Shown here piece by piece: positions 34,056 to 45,783 of a stretch of DNA of 64,000 nucleotides; positions within the stretch are counted from its first letter, which is position 1, and each line of letters starts with the position of its first letter. A model generated the notes under the pieces. It worked only from the letters and a program-made list of their open reading frames with translations, searched no databases and had not been told where the DNA came from. The position numbers and the translations under genes were made by a program. The stretch covers positions 25,518,416 to 25,582,415 of the forward strand of contig CM077827.1 in NCBI GenBank assembly GCA_039720395.1, written 5' to 3'. This DNA is from Liquidambar formosana. Taxonomy: Eukaryota; Streptophyta; Magnoliopsida; Saxifragales; Altingiaceae.

Positions 34056-36737
34056 ATGGCTTCTAGCAATGATTCCAACATCAAGTATCCATATTATGTG
34101 ATCAAGAATACATACAAGGCACCAATCTATGATGCATCCCAAGACAAGGTGTTGCTTGAACCTAAGAAGCATCTCTCATACCTCCATTCCCAACATGAGG
34201 TTAGTTCTTCCCAACTTAACATGTTTATCTTGAAATCTTGATTTCTATTGGATAAAATGCATTCCCATGATCTTCTTTTGATTGTTTCTATCATTGTTAA
34301 GCCAAGTTCATTGATTTGGCAAGGATTGAATGTGTAAAAAGCTTGTTTCCCAATGCTTGAGAAAAGATACCCACCAAGTGTTTGATAAAATGCCAAAGAG
34401 ACAAAAACATGTTCAATTCTTGAAAAATCAATTGGTTTGCATTGTAGAACCAAGTCATATGGTTTTGGCAAGGATTTGATATACAAAAATCTTTCATTTC
34501 AATGCTTGAAAACAAGTCACACACCAAGTGTTTGATAAAATGCCCGAAAGGCAAAAACATGTTCAATCCTTACAAAATCAATGAATTTGAATACACAAAG
34601 TCATGGGCATTCATTTCTAATTCATTTCATGAATCAAAACCCATATTTTAAAACTTTTGGAAAACCATTTGAAATCAATTACCAATGTATGCCCAATATC
34701 TCTATGTTTTCTATGCTAACTCAATACACAATCTTTTGACATAGCCCGACTTCCAAAGTCTCCGTACAAGGACATCAATAAAGGGACTCATCTCTTGGTG
34801 GAGACATATGAATCATGCCCAACCACGTGCTCGCAAGATAATAAAGAAGGCGGGTTTTGAGCCCTTCCTAGATGCTCTATGGAACGAGCAATGGGATAGG
34901 CAAGCATTATTTGCCTTGACAGAGCTATGGTGGGACACCACCAACACTTTCCATTTTAGCTTCGGGGAGATGACCATGACCCCTAAAGATTTCACCATGA
35001 TAACTGGGTTGAGCTTGAAAGGCAAGCGCTTGGAATACTATGAACATGCCAACATGGATCAAAACTACATAGTAGCTCTACTTGGGGTTGAAGCGGAATT
35101 AAGCCCAAAAGGTGTGCGCCGTACTTGGCTCTACAATACCTTTGCCACTGAGGAAGAGAGTGAGGGGACGGATCCCAAATACATTGTGAGAGCTTTCTTG
35201 CTCTACATGATTTCATGCACCTTCTTTGCGGGCACCAATGACATGGCTCGACTTGAGTTGCTAGCTAGCATGGAAGATGTGAACAAAATTGGGAGATACA
35301 ATTGGGGTGGAGCTGCTTTCGCAAACATGTATCGCTCCATGACTGACATGTCCCGAGGAGTTGCAAAGAACTTTGGGGGACTTCCTTTCGTTTGGGAGGT
35401 AACAAAAAACATTCAATTCTCTATTATTTCCCGAGACTTAACACACACATGATTTCATCTATATTTTTTTTTTTTTTTTTTTTTTGATTTTCCACAGATA
35501 TGGTACTACGAGTACCTGAACATGTGTCGCCCAACTCTTGCTAGTGATGCCATGTCATGGCCCATCCTTCAGAATTATGCTCCATCTTGCTTGGCTACAA
35601 GAGCCTCCAATCGACACGATTATGCCCATGCAAGGGCATATCTTGCCAGCTTGACTGCTGATATGGTAGAATCTTTCTTTCTCCTTATCTTTTTTTTTTT
35701 ATCTTTCTTTTTTCATTTCTCATTTCAAACTTAACAGGTGGAATGGGATCCATGGAGGTTGTGGGAGCATAGGCTTCCCGAGAAGTACTCCTCTTGTTTG
35801 GAGTTGACAAGCAAAAGGGTCCTCTTTGAAGGCCCCACAGGTAGATGCTGGTATCTTGGGGAACGAGTCCTGAGACAAGTCCATGGAAATATAAATGCAG
35901 CTGTGACACCTTCCATGCCACCAGAGAACATGAGGCACACTAGCCACTTGGTGGGGGATGAACTAGAAGAAGCTCTGAGGGGTTGGGATGCTGAGGGATT
36001 CACCTCCCCTCGCATAGAATACACTGCCTTCTGTCGACAATATCTGATGAATCCTAGGGTCACTGGTCTCCCACCTCAAGGGGTGAGCTCCCCACACTTT
36101 AAACTCTTTTTTAAGATTACATGAAAGACTCCATTTGACAAATATTTGAATTTCAGGGCCGATGGGCAAGGGGACACAGCTCCACAGTTGGATCTGCCAC
36201 TGGGATGACTTACAATGACGAGGATGAGGACCTTGAAGGAAATCAACCTCCACCCCTCCCACAACTAAATTGGTATGTGAACTTGTGCAGTGGGACAAAA
36301 TTTGTGAAGACTGACATTACCCATCCACCATTCGATGAATATCCCAAGATCGATCCATATTATGAGAATGTGAGTTCTAAACTCTCATCTTTTTGAAATT
36401 GGATTCTTTCATTATTGTTAACCATGTTTATACTTTCCTAGGTTCCACGGGAGTATGCCCAGGAATGCATCGAACTCAATGAAGGATTGAGGAAGGATCT
36501 TGTGCGAATGAGTTTAGAGAACTCAGTTCTGGAAGCACGCTTAAATCCCCAAGTGAGTGATCATCTCATTAACTTTCAACTAGGATTGGCACCATTACCC
36601 TCCTAACTCATTATCTTTGTTTGCAACAGGCATCATCATCTAATCCACCACAGGATATGCCCCCTCCTAGAGCACCTCGTTCAGGGCATGATGGAGCTGG
36701 GCCAAGTCGAAAGAGAAGGCCCACGGGAAATCATTGA
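34056..36737 (+). CDS. Antisense plant-mobile-domain (MAIN-like) protein, seven exons, intact (element C)
   Basis: Exons: 34056-34199, 34745-35398, 35498-35665, 35738-36082, 36157-36369, 36442-36552 and 36630-36737. All six introns are GT-AG and fall in phase 0, giving 580 residues with no stop. The start is MASSNDS. Exon 2 carries the mobile-domain signature FGEMTMTPKDFTMITGL (residues about 121-137) within a Trp-rich helical region. Exon 4 holds the WDPWRLWEHRLPEKY segment. The tail PSRKRRP looks like a nuclear localisation signal. Arabidopsis MAIN/MAIL1 relatives work in the nucleus in transposon silencing and genome stability; this role is only inferred. The gene runs opposite to element C, 479 bp before the second antisense gene. 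A's copy has identical intron positions. Confidence 0.87.
34310..34585. repeat. Two imperfect inverted repeats in PMD intron 1 (C)
   Basis: TTTGGCAAGGATTGAA near 34315 faces TTCAATTCTTGAAAAATCA near 34415. TTTTGGCAAGGATTTGA near 34458 faces TTCAATCCTTACAAAATCA near 34562. Layout and sequence match intron 1 of the A copy. Confidence 0.6.
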
Positions 36738-36993
36738 GTTTCACTCACCTCTTGTTAGGAATGTTTGGAATCTTTCTATCTATCTTGTTATGTACTAATT
36801 AGGAACTTCAATTCCCAACCTTGAACCTTTATTATGGATACTTGATGAATCTATGTTCGAACTTTATTGCAATGATATGATCTTGTATTGTGTGAAAAAA
36901 ATGGGCTTAAATCAAGCACAAAAGAGTCAAAACATCACAAAAGGGCCAAACGAAGGCATAACAAGTCAAAAATGGGCGAAACAAGACGGCGGT
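36738..36993. other. Spacer between the two antisense genes (C)
   Basis: 3' flank of the PMD gene. I see no coding potential. Confidence 0.5.
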
Positions 36994-37070
36994 CTCGGGT
37001 GACCACCTGGGGCTGGGCGGCTAGCCGCTTGGGCCCAGGCGGCTAGCCGCCCAGGCCTGGGTGGTCACCC
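36994..37070. promoter_or_regulatory. GC-rich dyad element, copy 5 (upstream of C DUF7745-like gene)
   Basis: The outer arms GGGTGACCACC and GGTGGTCACCC are perfect complements. The inner GGGCGGCTAGC and GCTAGCCGCCC also pair perfectly. It lies 91 bp upstream of the TATA box. Confidence 0.8.
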
Positions 37071-37160
37071 AAGCCCGAAGCGGTGTTTCGCCTGATTTTA
37101 GGAAACTTCCTATTTTGACGGGATTCCACCTTCCAAAACACGGATTTCCGAATTTTTTCC

Positions 37161-37168
37161 TATAAAAG
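37161..37168 (+). promoter_or_regulatory. TATA box of antisense DUF7745-like gene (C)
   Basis: TATAAAAG in context TTCCTATAAAAGCACAT, 49 bp before the ATG, matching A and B. Confidence 0.68.
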
Positions 37169-37216
37169 CACATCCAAGGGGTCTCAAACCCTACTAACAT
37201 TCATTGAGAGCAAGTT

Positions 37217-38503
37217 ATGAAAGCCCTAGACAAACTCTTGAGTGATTTTCTGAAGGTTATGAGTGCGGAGGCAAGGAAGGAGTTCAAGCGCTACTGCTTG
37301 GATCCGTTGTTTTCTTTGATGCATGTGAAGCTTGAAACCACTCTTCTTACTGCTGCTACATATTTTTGGGATCCCCAACTTCATGTATTCCGTTTCAACT
37401 ATGAAGAGCTATGCCCAACAATGGAAGAGTTCTGCGCTCTGTATGGAGTTTCACCTATAGGACCTTTCATCCTCCCTACTCCACGCTCAAGTTACTTGAT
37501 TTCCTTCTCTAACTTCCTTGGGATTTCTCAACAAGAGGCCTCCATATTTGTGAAGGATCATAAGGTGAATCTCATGGAAATAGCAACTTCCTTCTTGGCT
37601 CATGCTAGCAAAGGTACCTTGAATTTCAACCTTCCTACTCAACATGCTCTTGCTTTCTGCTTGGTTGGTCGCTTCCTTATCTCCACGGGGACTCTCTATG
37701 TCCCTATTCAAATTTGTGAACTGATTCCTTTTCTTCTTGAGCACAACAACCTGATTCCCATAGTGCTAGCTGAAACCCTCAACAGTTTAGACAAAGTTCA
37801 TGATATCCCACAAGCCCCATTAGGAGGGAGCCCCATTCTACTGCAGATGTGGCTTCTTGAAAGGCTTAATTTCTTATCTCCTACCACCATTAATCCATAC
37901 AAACCCCAACATTATTGTTGCCGTCGAGTTGAACTTCCTGGTCAATTTTCTTTGAGGGAATGGTTGGGCTACTTCCAAACTCTCTCATGGCGAAACATCA
38001 GGTGGTTTGTCTCCACATGGGGATGCAAGGAACAAATTCTTCTCCGAACTTCTGGGTGTGCTATGGTCAAGCTCATAGGGTTGAGGTCAACTTCATTCTA
38101 TTGGACTTCAAGAATCCTTCGTCAGATGGGTGCCATGCAAACCATACCTACTTCTGTGGTATTTGATCATTTTGTCGAACCTGTGGGCCCCACAATGGTT
38201 AAGTGGGCCAAGACTAGATGGACTGACCAACTGAAACTGACTCGAGTTGAAAACACTGATGGGCCTTATGTCATGAGCCCTGAATACAAGACATGGTTGA
38301 AGACTAGCTTGGGTGAAAGAGAAACCATTCGCAGGAAAAGGATTTATGACCTTATCAAGGACACAGGACTTGGATTTTGCAGGGAAGACATTCTGGAAGC
38401 AGTGGAAGCAGCACATGCTCATGACTTGCGAAAGAAGCGAAGACTTGAAAGAAAAGAGAAAAAAGCAAACCAAGAAATTCTGAAGAAAATCAAAAAGACT
38501 TGA
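37217..38503 (+). CDS. Antisense DUF7745-like protein, 428 aa, intact (element C)
   Basis: A single exon with no stop. Motifs are TAATYFWDP, HVFRFNYEELCPTMEEF, ALYGVS, RFLISTGT, LAETLNSLD, SPILLQMWLLERL and, late, MGAMQTIP. The last 30 residues are Lys/Arg-rich (DLRKKRRLERKEKK), which suggests nucleic-acid binding or nuclear import. I recognise the family as the plant DUF7745 group related to mobile-domain proteins; no biochemical role is known to me. The three copies in the window have exactly the same length, and two are intact. It converges on element C pol across a T-rich spacer. Confidence 0.83.
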   Translation: MKALDKLLSDFLKVMSAEARKEFKRYCLDPLFSLMHVKLETTLLTAATYFWDPQLHVFRFNYEELCPTMEEFCALYGVSPIGPFILPTPRSSYLISFSNFLGISQQEASIFVKDHKVNLMEIATSFLAHASKGTLNFNLPTQHALAFCLVGRFLISTGTLYVPIQICELIPFLLEHNNLIPIVLAETLNSLDKVHDIPQAPLGGSPILLQMWLLERLNFLSPTTINPYKPQHYCCRRVELPGQFSLREWLGYFQTLSWRNIRWFVSTWGCKEQILLRTSGCAMVKLIGLRSTSFYWTSRILRQMGAMQTIPTSVVFDHFVEPVGPTMVKWAKTRWTDQLKLTRVENTDGPYVMSPEYKTWLKTSLGERETIRRKRIYDLIKDTGLGFCREDILEAVEAAHAHDLRKKRRLERKEKKANQEILKKIKKT

Positions 38504-38843
38504 AGACCTTAGAAATAGGATATCTATGGCATGTCAATAGTTCTTTTATCTAACACCAATAAATTGCTATGTCAATTAATTAGTTCTAAATGAATTGCCA
38601 ATAATAATTTAATTTTGAGATTTGTTGTTGTGGTGTTGTTTGGACCGCACCCAAGGTAACTTTATGGGCTGCCTACGTATCCCCATCCTTTTTTCAATTT
38701 TTTTTTTTTTCATTTTTTTTCATTTTTCTTCATTTTTCTCTTTTTTTTTCATTTTTTTTTAGGAATGGGGAATCAGGCCCTCGTAGTTCAAATGCCTTAA
38801 CTTTTGCCTAGGCCGCCCTTATGGGTTTTCAACCTAGCAGGCC
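38504..38843. other. Post-pol spacer with T-rich tract (element C)
   Basis: Contains a 70 bp T-rich run (38691-38760), equal to an A-rich run in pol direction. It is flanked by GGGCTGCCTACGTATCC and GGAATCAGGCCCTCGTAGTT, the same conserved flanks as in A and B. No gene is present. Convergent transcripts probably end or overlap here. Confidence 0.75.
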
Positions 38844-41800
38844 TTACACATAGTACTTCTTCAATTGATCCAAATTGGTAGGGCGAGCGAACTCAATTCC
38901 ATCCAAATCCATGAGGCGAACAGCCCCTGCTGGTAATATCTCCTTGATAACATACGGGCCACCCCAACTTGGCTTGAACTTCCCTCGTGGATCAAAAATT
39001 GGAGCTCTGATTTCTTTCAACACCAAATCCCCTGTCTTTAAACCTCGGTCTTTGACATGCTTGTTGAATGCTCTCGCAACCCTTCGCTGATATCTCTGCA
39101 CATGATACAAGGCCCTCAATCGCCTTTCATCGAGCAATGCCAGCTCATTATAACGGTTCTTAACCCAATCTGCTTCTGCTATCTGACTTTCCACAGCAAC
39201 CCGTAATGACGGTACCTCCAACTCAATAGGCAAAACAGCCTCCATCCCATACACCAAGGAATAAGGGGTAGCCCCTGTTGATGATCTCACAGATGTTCTA
39301 TAGCCCCACAAGGCTAATGGCAACTTCTCATGCCAATTAGTGTAAGTGTCAGCTGTTTTCTGTAATATCTTCTTAACATTCTTGTTGGCGGCCTCTACTG
39401 CCCCATTAGTCTGTGGGCGATAAGGGGAGGATAGATGGTGCACTATATTGTATTTCTGCAAAAGCTCCTTGGTTTCTTTCTGAAAGTGCTGACCATTGTC
39501 TGAAATGATCTCATGGGGTACCCCATACCTGTAGATAATGTTGAGCTGTATGAACTGTGCTACCTTCTTGGCATTCAGGGTTTTGAAGGATGCTGCCTCT
39601 ACCCACTTAGTGAAGTAATCGATAGCTACCAAGATGTACTCATGCCCATTGGAGGCTTTCGGCTTAATCTGTCCAATTATATCTATTCCCCACACTGCAA
39701 ACGGCCAAGGCGACGACATGCTTGTCAAAGGCATGGAAGGTAAGTGTTGTCCATTAGCAAAGACCTGACATTTGTGACACTTCTTAACATGTGCATGGCA
39801 ATCTCTCTCCATCGTAGACCAATAGTAACCCAACCTCGTGATCTTCTTAGCTAGCATATAACCATTCATGTGCGGTGCTCCAACTCCTTCATGGATTTCA
39901 TTAACAAGACGTTCGGCTTCTTCCTTAGTGACACACAACAGATGGACCCCATCGTATGACCTTCGGTATAGCTTTCCTCCACACAAAACATAGTGACTTG
40001 CCAGTCTTCTTAGTGTTCTCCTATCAACGCGGGTTGCTCCTTCAGGATACTCCCTTTCCTCAATGAATTTCATGATGTCATAGTACCAAGGATGGCCATC
40101 TTTCACTTCTCCTTCTCGAATAGAGCAGCAATACACAGGTTTTTCTCTACATTCTATCACCAACGGTTTTACATTCCCACCATCCGGGATTTCCACCATA
40201 GAAGCTAGAGTTGCCAAAGCATCAGCAAATTGGTTCTTATTTCTTGACAAATAATTGAACTCTATTTCCACAAATTCTTTGGTCAAGGCTTCTAAGTAGG
40301 CATGATACGGTAGCAGCTTCTCATCACGAGTCTTCCACTCTCCCTTTATCTGGCAGATAATCAGTGCTGAATCTCCGAAAACCTCTAACTCTTTGATCCC
40401 CAATTCTAGTGCAGCTTCCAACGCGAGGATGCAGGCTTCATACTCAGCAATGTTGTTGGTTGCTTCAAACCCTAACTTAACCGCCAAGGGTGTGAATGCT
40501 TCTTCAGGTGAAACCAGTAGGACTCCTATCCCATACCCTCTCTTATTTGCAGCTCCGTCAAAGTATACCTTCCAAATCTTCTTTCCAATCTCCAGGACAT
40601 CCTCATCGGGGAATTGATCATTGAATTGTTCTGATGATGCCACAGGGCAGCTAGCCAAGTAATCTGCAATGACACTTCCTTTCACTGACTTCTGTGTTAC
40701 ATACTTTATGTCGAATTCATTGAGGAGAATCGACCAACGAGCAGTTCTGTAGGATAAAACCGGCCTTTCTATCAAGTACTTCAGTGGATCCATACGGCTT
40801 ATCAAGAAAACCTCATACGACATTATGTAGTGACGTAGTTTCTGAGTTGCCCATACCAAAGCCACACAAGCCTTCTCTATGGCGTTGTACCTCACCTCAT
40901 AATCTGTCATCTTCTTGCTTAGATAGTAAATGGCATTCTCCTTTTTTGACCCCTCAAGGTACTGAGCTAGCATAGCTCCCGTCGCGGTTTCAGTGACCGA
41001 CAAGTATAACAATAACGGCTCACCTTGTCGCGGAGGAACTAGAATTGGTGGATTACTCAAATACCTTTTGATAGTCTCAAAGGCTCCTTGACATTCTTCA
41101 TTCCATACCTTCGGCACACCCTTCTTAAGCAACTTGAAAATCGGCTCACACACCATAGTCAAATTAGCAATGAACCTGCTTATGTACTGAATTCTCCCCA
41201 AGAACCCTCGAATCTGCTTTTCTGTGCTAGGCGGCTCCATCTCCACAATGGCCTTGATTTTTCCCGGATCAACCTCAATTCCTCTCTGAGTAATCATGAA
41301 TCCTAATAGCTTGCCTGCAGTGACACCAAAAGCGCATTTCTGAGGATTCAACCGCAAGTTGTACTTCTTTGCTCGCTCCAGGAACCTTTCTAGTGCCCTG
41401 AAGTGTCCTTCTCGATCCACGGACTTCACGATCATGTCGTCCACATATACTTCCACCTCCTTATGGATCATGTCGTGCAGCAATGTTGTAGCAGCTCTCT
41501 GATAGGTAGCCCCGGCATTTCTCAAACCGAACGGCATCACTTTGTAACAATATGTTCCCCACTGTGTGATAAAGGCCGTTTTCTCCATATCTTGCGGCGC
41601 CATCTTTATCTGATTGTATCCGGAAAACCCATCCATAAAAGAGAGGAGCGCATGTCCTACAGTGCTATCTACCAATACATCAATGTGGGGCAAAGGGAAA
41701 TCATCCTTAGGGTTTGCTGCATTAAGATCTCGAAAATCCACACACATCCTCACTTTTCCATCCTTTTTAGGTACGGGAACTATATTGGATAACCACTCGG

Positions 41801-42222
41801 GATACTCCACAACCTGTAGGAACCCCGCATCGAGTTGCTTGGTTACTTCTTCTTTTACCTTCAATGCCCACTCGGGTTTCAATCTTCTCAATTTTTGCTT
41901 TACCGGCTTTTTAAGGGGATTGGTGGGGATGAAGTGCTGCACAATGTCTGGATCTATGCCGGGCATGTCTTCATAAGACCATGTAAAGGCCGTTATGTTG
42001 GCCTTTAAGAGGGCTATCAGCTTTTCTTTTTCAAGTGGTGAAAGGGTTATCCCAATTTTAATTATCTTTGGCAATTCATTTGTCCCTAAATTGATTGATT
42101 CCAATTCGTCCATGTTAGGTTCGGTGACACCCCTTTTCCTTCGCTCGACGAGCTCCGGGGGGACGTCATTCCTAGGATCTATATCCATGCCATAAATATC
42201 CATAGAAGAGAGAAAAGAAACA
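38844..42222 (-). CDS. pol exon 2: RT, RNase H, archaeal-like RNase H, integrase, intact (element C)
   Basis: About 1125 codons with no stop. RT (FRDLNAA; catalytic YVDD at 41436-41447) copies the element RNA. The first RNase H (SVTETATGAMLAQYL) and the second, archaeal-like one (WKVYFDGAANKRGYG ... EVFGDSALI) follow. Integrase has the zinc region (CHKCQ), GIDIIG, SDNG and VEAANKN acidic residues and a GGPYVIKEI C-terminal module. The exon begins at the predicted acceptor (42222), and the first ATG in frame is in SSMDIYGMD. B and A versions carry stops; this one looks functional. Confidence 0.93.
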
Positions 42223-42401
42223 CTGCAAGCAAACAATGTATAAAAGAAACACACTTCATTAAAGGATCAAACAAAAAGACACAAACTTGAAAAGGAAACA
42301 AAATTTGGTGCCACAACTATAAAACGACTCCTAACTCCACAAAGTGGGATAGGCGGACACACTTTATTGAAAGCAGGAAAGACTCTAACTAAGGAACCTA
42401 C
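42223..42401 (-). other. Predicted intron between protease and RT exons (element C)
   Basis: 179 bp, donor GTAGGT overlapping the Leu-stop codons and acceptor TTGCAG. Removal fuses the frames in phase. It contains AATAAA on the minus strand at 42363-42368 followed by GTGTG. Confidence 0.75.
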
Positions 42402-44428
42402 AAGCTACTATCAGGCAGGTCATGAACTTCCTCTTCAAGGATTTCTGCAATGGCTCCATCTTCTAGGTACCAATTGTGAAGTGGCATGGTTGCATGGTGA
42501 ATTGACGAATCTTGGCAATCTTCTGTTGCTGACTCCCCCAAAGTAAGAACCATATCTTGGAACATGGTGACCATGGTTTCAGAATCCATGTGCTCCACCC
42601 AGTCTTCTTTCTTCTTTCCCACAGAATTGTACCAACTTGTCAAGCTCTGAGGATTCGGCCCATCTGTAAAGTACTTGTCACAAAAATCCTTATCTGCCAA
42701 TGCTGGATCAGAACTTGGGTAAAAAGTGCAATAGTGTGATGGCTCTTCCTTTTGTACACCTTCAAACCCTATGGTAAGGACCATGTCTTGGAACAAAGTG
42801 ACCATGGTTTCAGAATCCATGTACTCCACCCAATCTTCTTCTTTCTTCTCCCAATAACTGTCATTGATGGCTTCATCATCCACCATTTCGGCGGTGATTG
42901 GATACCACTCAGTGAAGAAAATCTCAAATCCCGGGATTCTGATCTTGGTTGTTGGATTGAACATAGGCTCTGGGAACCCACAGTACAGGAAGTCATCCCC
43001 CTCCTTGATGAAATAGCCATTCAGAGTCGGCCTGTATGGTGGAATCTTAAAGTCTGGCACCCTTCCTTCTGCTCTAGCTTTTCCCTTCTCCTTATTCCTC
43101 CTTGTCATTTTTGCATAGTCATTCTTAGTGGGCTCATATCCTAACCCAAAAGTGTAGGAAACAACCCGGCTTTGAATAGAATGGGGAATTCCTTGTTGGC
43201 GACGCCCTAGGCCCATACCCGGGAAGAAATTCATTTTCCGCATTATCTCACCAACATGTAAATTACCATGGGGACAATAGTCAAGGGGGATCAGTTCTTC
43301 CTTTTCCAACTCCTTTTCAATGCATTGCACATACTCAAACCCAGACAAGGGTATCTCAACTGATTCCGGTTTTATTTCACATATAGGTATACCCGCCATT
43401 TTCAAATCATAGTCCCCTTGAAGTGTAACAATGGCTCCCTCATGTGGGAACTTTACCTTTTGATGCAATGATGATGGTACAACCCTAGCGGGATGAATCC
43501 AAGGCCTTCCCAATAATAGATTAAAACATGACGGCACATCCAAGACTTGAAACTCCACTCTGAACTCTGTGGGTCCCATGATTAAAGGTAAAGTGATCAT
43601 CCCAATTACTTCTCTACGGGTATTATCATACGCCCTCACTGTCTGCCCAGATGGAGTGAAATCGGTGGGCCCCAAGCCCAAAACAGTTGCAGTTCTCAAG
43701 GGACATACATTCAATGCGGAACCATTATCAATCAAGACCGTAGGAACTCTCTTCCCCATGGTATCAACAGTTATATGCAAGGCTTGGGAGTGGCTTGGCC
43801 CACTCTTAGGTAAGTCCGCCTCTGTGAACACTATAGTGGAATTCTTCGGAGCAGGGTTTACTAGATTCACCAATCCCTCAGGGGACAAATCAACCGGAAC
43901 CTGTATCTGGTTTAACAACTTCAGCACTGTCTGTCTGTGTTTGTGGGAGGCCATAAGCAAGCCCCAGATGGTGATATTGGCATTGGTCTTCTTCAATTGT
44001 CGGAGTACTTCATCCTCTTCTTCTTGCACATCAAGGCGCTTATCTAACTCACCCAGTGGATTATCAGATTCCAAGTGCGGAGGCTTGAAATGGCGGCCCC
44101 CTCTTGTCATGTGGTCTACTTCTTCATCACTAGCCCATATATCATCAATCTCATTTGTGTCACCCATCAGGTCATCCCATTCAATCATGTCAATGTCCTC
44201 CATCTGCACCTCTTCGGGTATATCATCCCAGCCCGTAGGAATTATGGGCTCACTTGGCAATGGATCATGATAAAGCACATAGTAATCAAACCTCCCCGAA
44301 GGTTCTCCCAATAACCCCACTTGAGGGTCTCCTGCTTCGTACCTTTCTTTCAACTGCTGTTGGATGGACTTCTTTGGCAATTGTAGGGTCTTTTGATCAA
44401 TGGAGTGTATTGTCTTATGGGTAGGCAA
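42402..44428 (-). CDS. Protease, G-patch and acidic linker (element C, exon 1 end)
   Basis: In order: acidic gag-protease linker (IEWDDLMGDTNEIDDIWASD), a Leu-rich helix (DEVLRQLKKTNANITIWG), retropepsin-like protease with DNGSALN in place of the usual DTG/DSG and the partner motif NLLLGRPW, then a G-patch (MNFFPGMGLGRRQQG ... GLGYEP) and NGYFIKEGDDF. Near the 3' end about 80 codons around the EDWVE-MDSETM segment are duplicated. The frame opens at 44428 without an ATG and overlaps the gag frame by about 80 bp in another phase. B and D read gag-protease in one frame, so a small indel near 44430 is likely. Confidence 0.85.
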
Positions 44429-45783
44429 GGTCCAGATGGGTCGGCTTCAATGGCATTTATGGAGTTGGATGAATTATGAGAGGGAAGTGGATTTTGAGTG
44501 ACATTTGGGCGAGTTGGTGGTGAGATGATTTGCTTGTCAAGTAAGTCTTGGATCTCATGCCTAAGGCGATAGCAACGGTTGGTTGAGTGGCCTTTGGCTT
44601 GGTGGAATTTGCAGTATTCATTCTCATTGTAGCTCTTGGGCAATGGGTTTGGTGGTGGTCTTGGGTCGAGAGGTTTCAACAGGCCTCGGCTTTTTAGCTT
44701 TTCAAGTACTTTCTCAAGTGGCATATGCAGCTCGGTGAATTGGCGAGGTGGGTTGGTGTCATTTAGGGAGATGGGTTGAATGGGTTGGGCTATGGCATTG
44801 ACCTCCGCATTGTTTTTCCCAGCAAAGTTCGGCCTGCGGCTCTTTTGGACTTCTTCTGTCTTGATTGACCCATCGGCAATGGCATCCTCAACTTGTGTAC
44901 CTGCTCCTATAAGAGCCTTGAAATTAGGGAAGTAGTGAGCAAAGAGGTGCTTGTGATACACCGGCAATAGGTTCTTAACCACCAACTGAATCTGATCTTC
45001 CTCATTCGGTCTATCTGCCATTCTCGAGGCCTTTTGCCTCCACCTTGTAATGAAAGCGGAAAAGGTCTCATTAGCCCCTTGTTTTGTGGTCTCTAGGTCC
45101 CTTCTTGTGACATCCACCTCAGTGTTGTACTTGTAGTGCTCTGAAAACTCATTACATATGTCTTCCCAAGTTCGGGTTCTATTCTCATCCAAGGCTAGGA
45201 ACCATTTTAAAGCAGAAGTGGCTAGGGTTTCATGGAACATTTGGGCCAAGAGTTCATCTGTCGCTCCTCGAGGGTGCATAGCTCGTACATACATTTTCAA
45301 ATGGGTCTTGGGGCAACCCGTTCCATCAAACTTTTCTAATTCGGGCATCTTGAATTGTAGTGGAATACGAGCTTGAGGGAACAAAGATAGGGTACGTACA
45401 TCCACTATGTCATCTGTCCTACGGATTCCCTTTATAGTTCTCTCCAAGGCTTCTACCTTACTAGCCAACACAGAGTCTGTATCAGAGGTCTTCCCCTTAC
45501 TTCCCCCTTCTAGGTTAAAAATTTCAGGTGATTCATTCCCTTTGGGCTGAGTGCTTCCCCCATCATTGGTCTTAGTGCCTTCTCCAGACTGGGTCCCATT
45601 TTCGGTGTTACCCCCCGGGGTACGGCCATTATTCTGTTCGGGTTCGGACATCTTATGTTGGATATCTTGGGCCATTTTCAATGCTCTCTCGGATACATCA
45701 GTGGTGTAATCAAGTTTGGTCATGATAGCCTTCAAACAAGTCTCAACATCAAAACCCCCTTCACTAGTTGCTTCGTCGGCCAT
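44350..45783 (-). CDS. gag (element C)
   Basis: Start at ATG 45783 (MADEATSEGG). An N-terminal acidic/coiled segment is followed by the Gag core PELEKFDGTGCPKTHL ... TWEDICNEFSEHYKYN ... FSAFITRWRQKASRM, and a knuckle C-x2-H-x4-H-x4-C (CKFHQAKGHSTNRC) with RLRHEIQDLLD after it. The last roughly 25 residues before the stop at 44350 are out of frame relative to other copies, consistent with the indel near 44430. Gag forms the particle that packages the RNA. Whether C makes Gag-Pol depends on that shift. Confidence 0.85.
   Translation of the reverse strand: MADEATSEGGFDVETCLKAIMTKLDYTTDVSERALKMAQDIQHKMSEPEQNNGRTPGGNTENGTQSGEGTKTNDGGSTQPKGNESPEIFNLEGGSKGKTSDTDSVLASKVEALERTIKGIRRTDDIVDVRTLSLFPQARIPLQFKMPELEKFDGTGCPKTHLKMYVRAMHPRGATDELLAQMFHETLATSALKWFLALDENRTRTWEDICNEFSEHYKYNTEVDVTRRDLETTKQGANETFSAFITRWRQKASRMADRPNEEDQIQLVVKNLLPVYHKHLFAHYFPNFKALIGAGTQVEDAIADGSIKTEEVQKSRRPNFAGKNNAEVNAIAQPIQPISLNDTNPPRQFTELHMPLEKVLEKLKSRGLLKPLDPRPPPNPLPKSYNENEYCKFHQAKGHSTNRCYRLRHEIQDLLDKQIISPPTRPNVTQNPLPSHNSSNSINAIEADPSGPCLPIRQYTPLIKRPYNCQRSPSNSS

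Noticed and set aside
43569..44270. Plus-strand 233-codon frame opposite C's protease
   Set aside because: Shadow of the conserved protease/linker frame on the other strand; no independent signature.
44350..44428. Programmed frameshift between gag and protease in C
   Set aside because: B and D read through in one frame, and no slippery site or structure is evident. A single indel is simpler.
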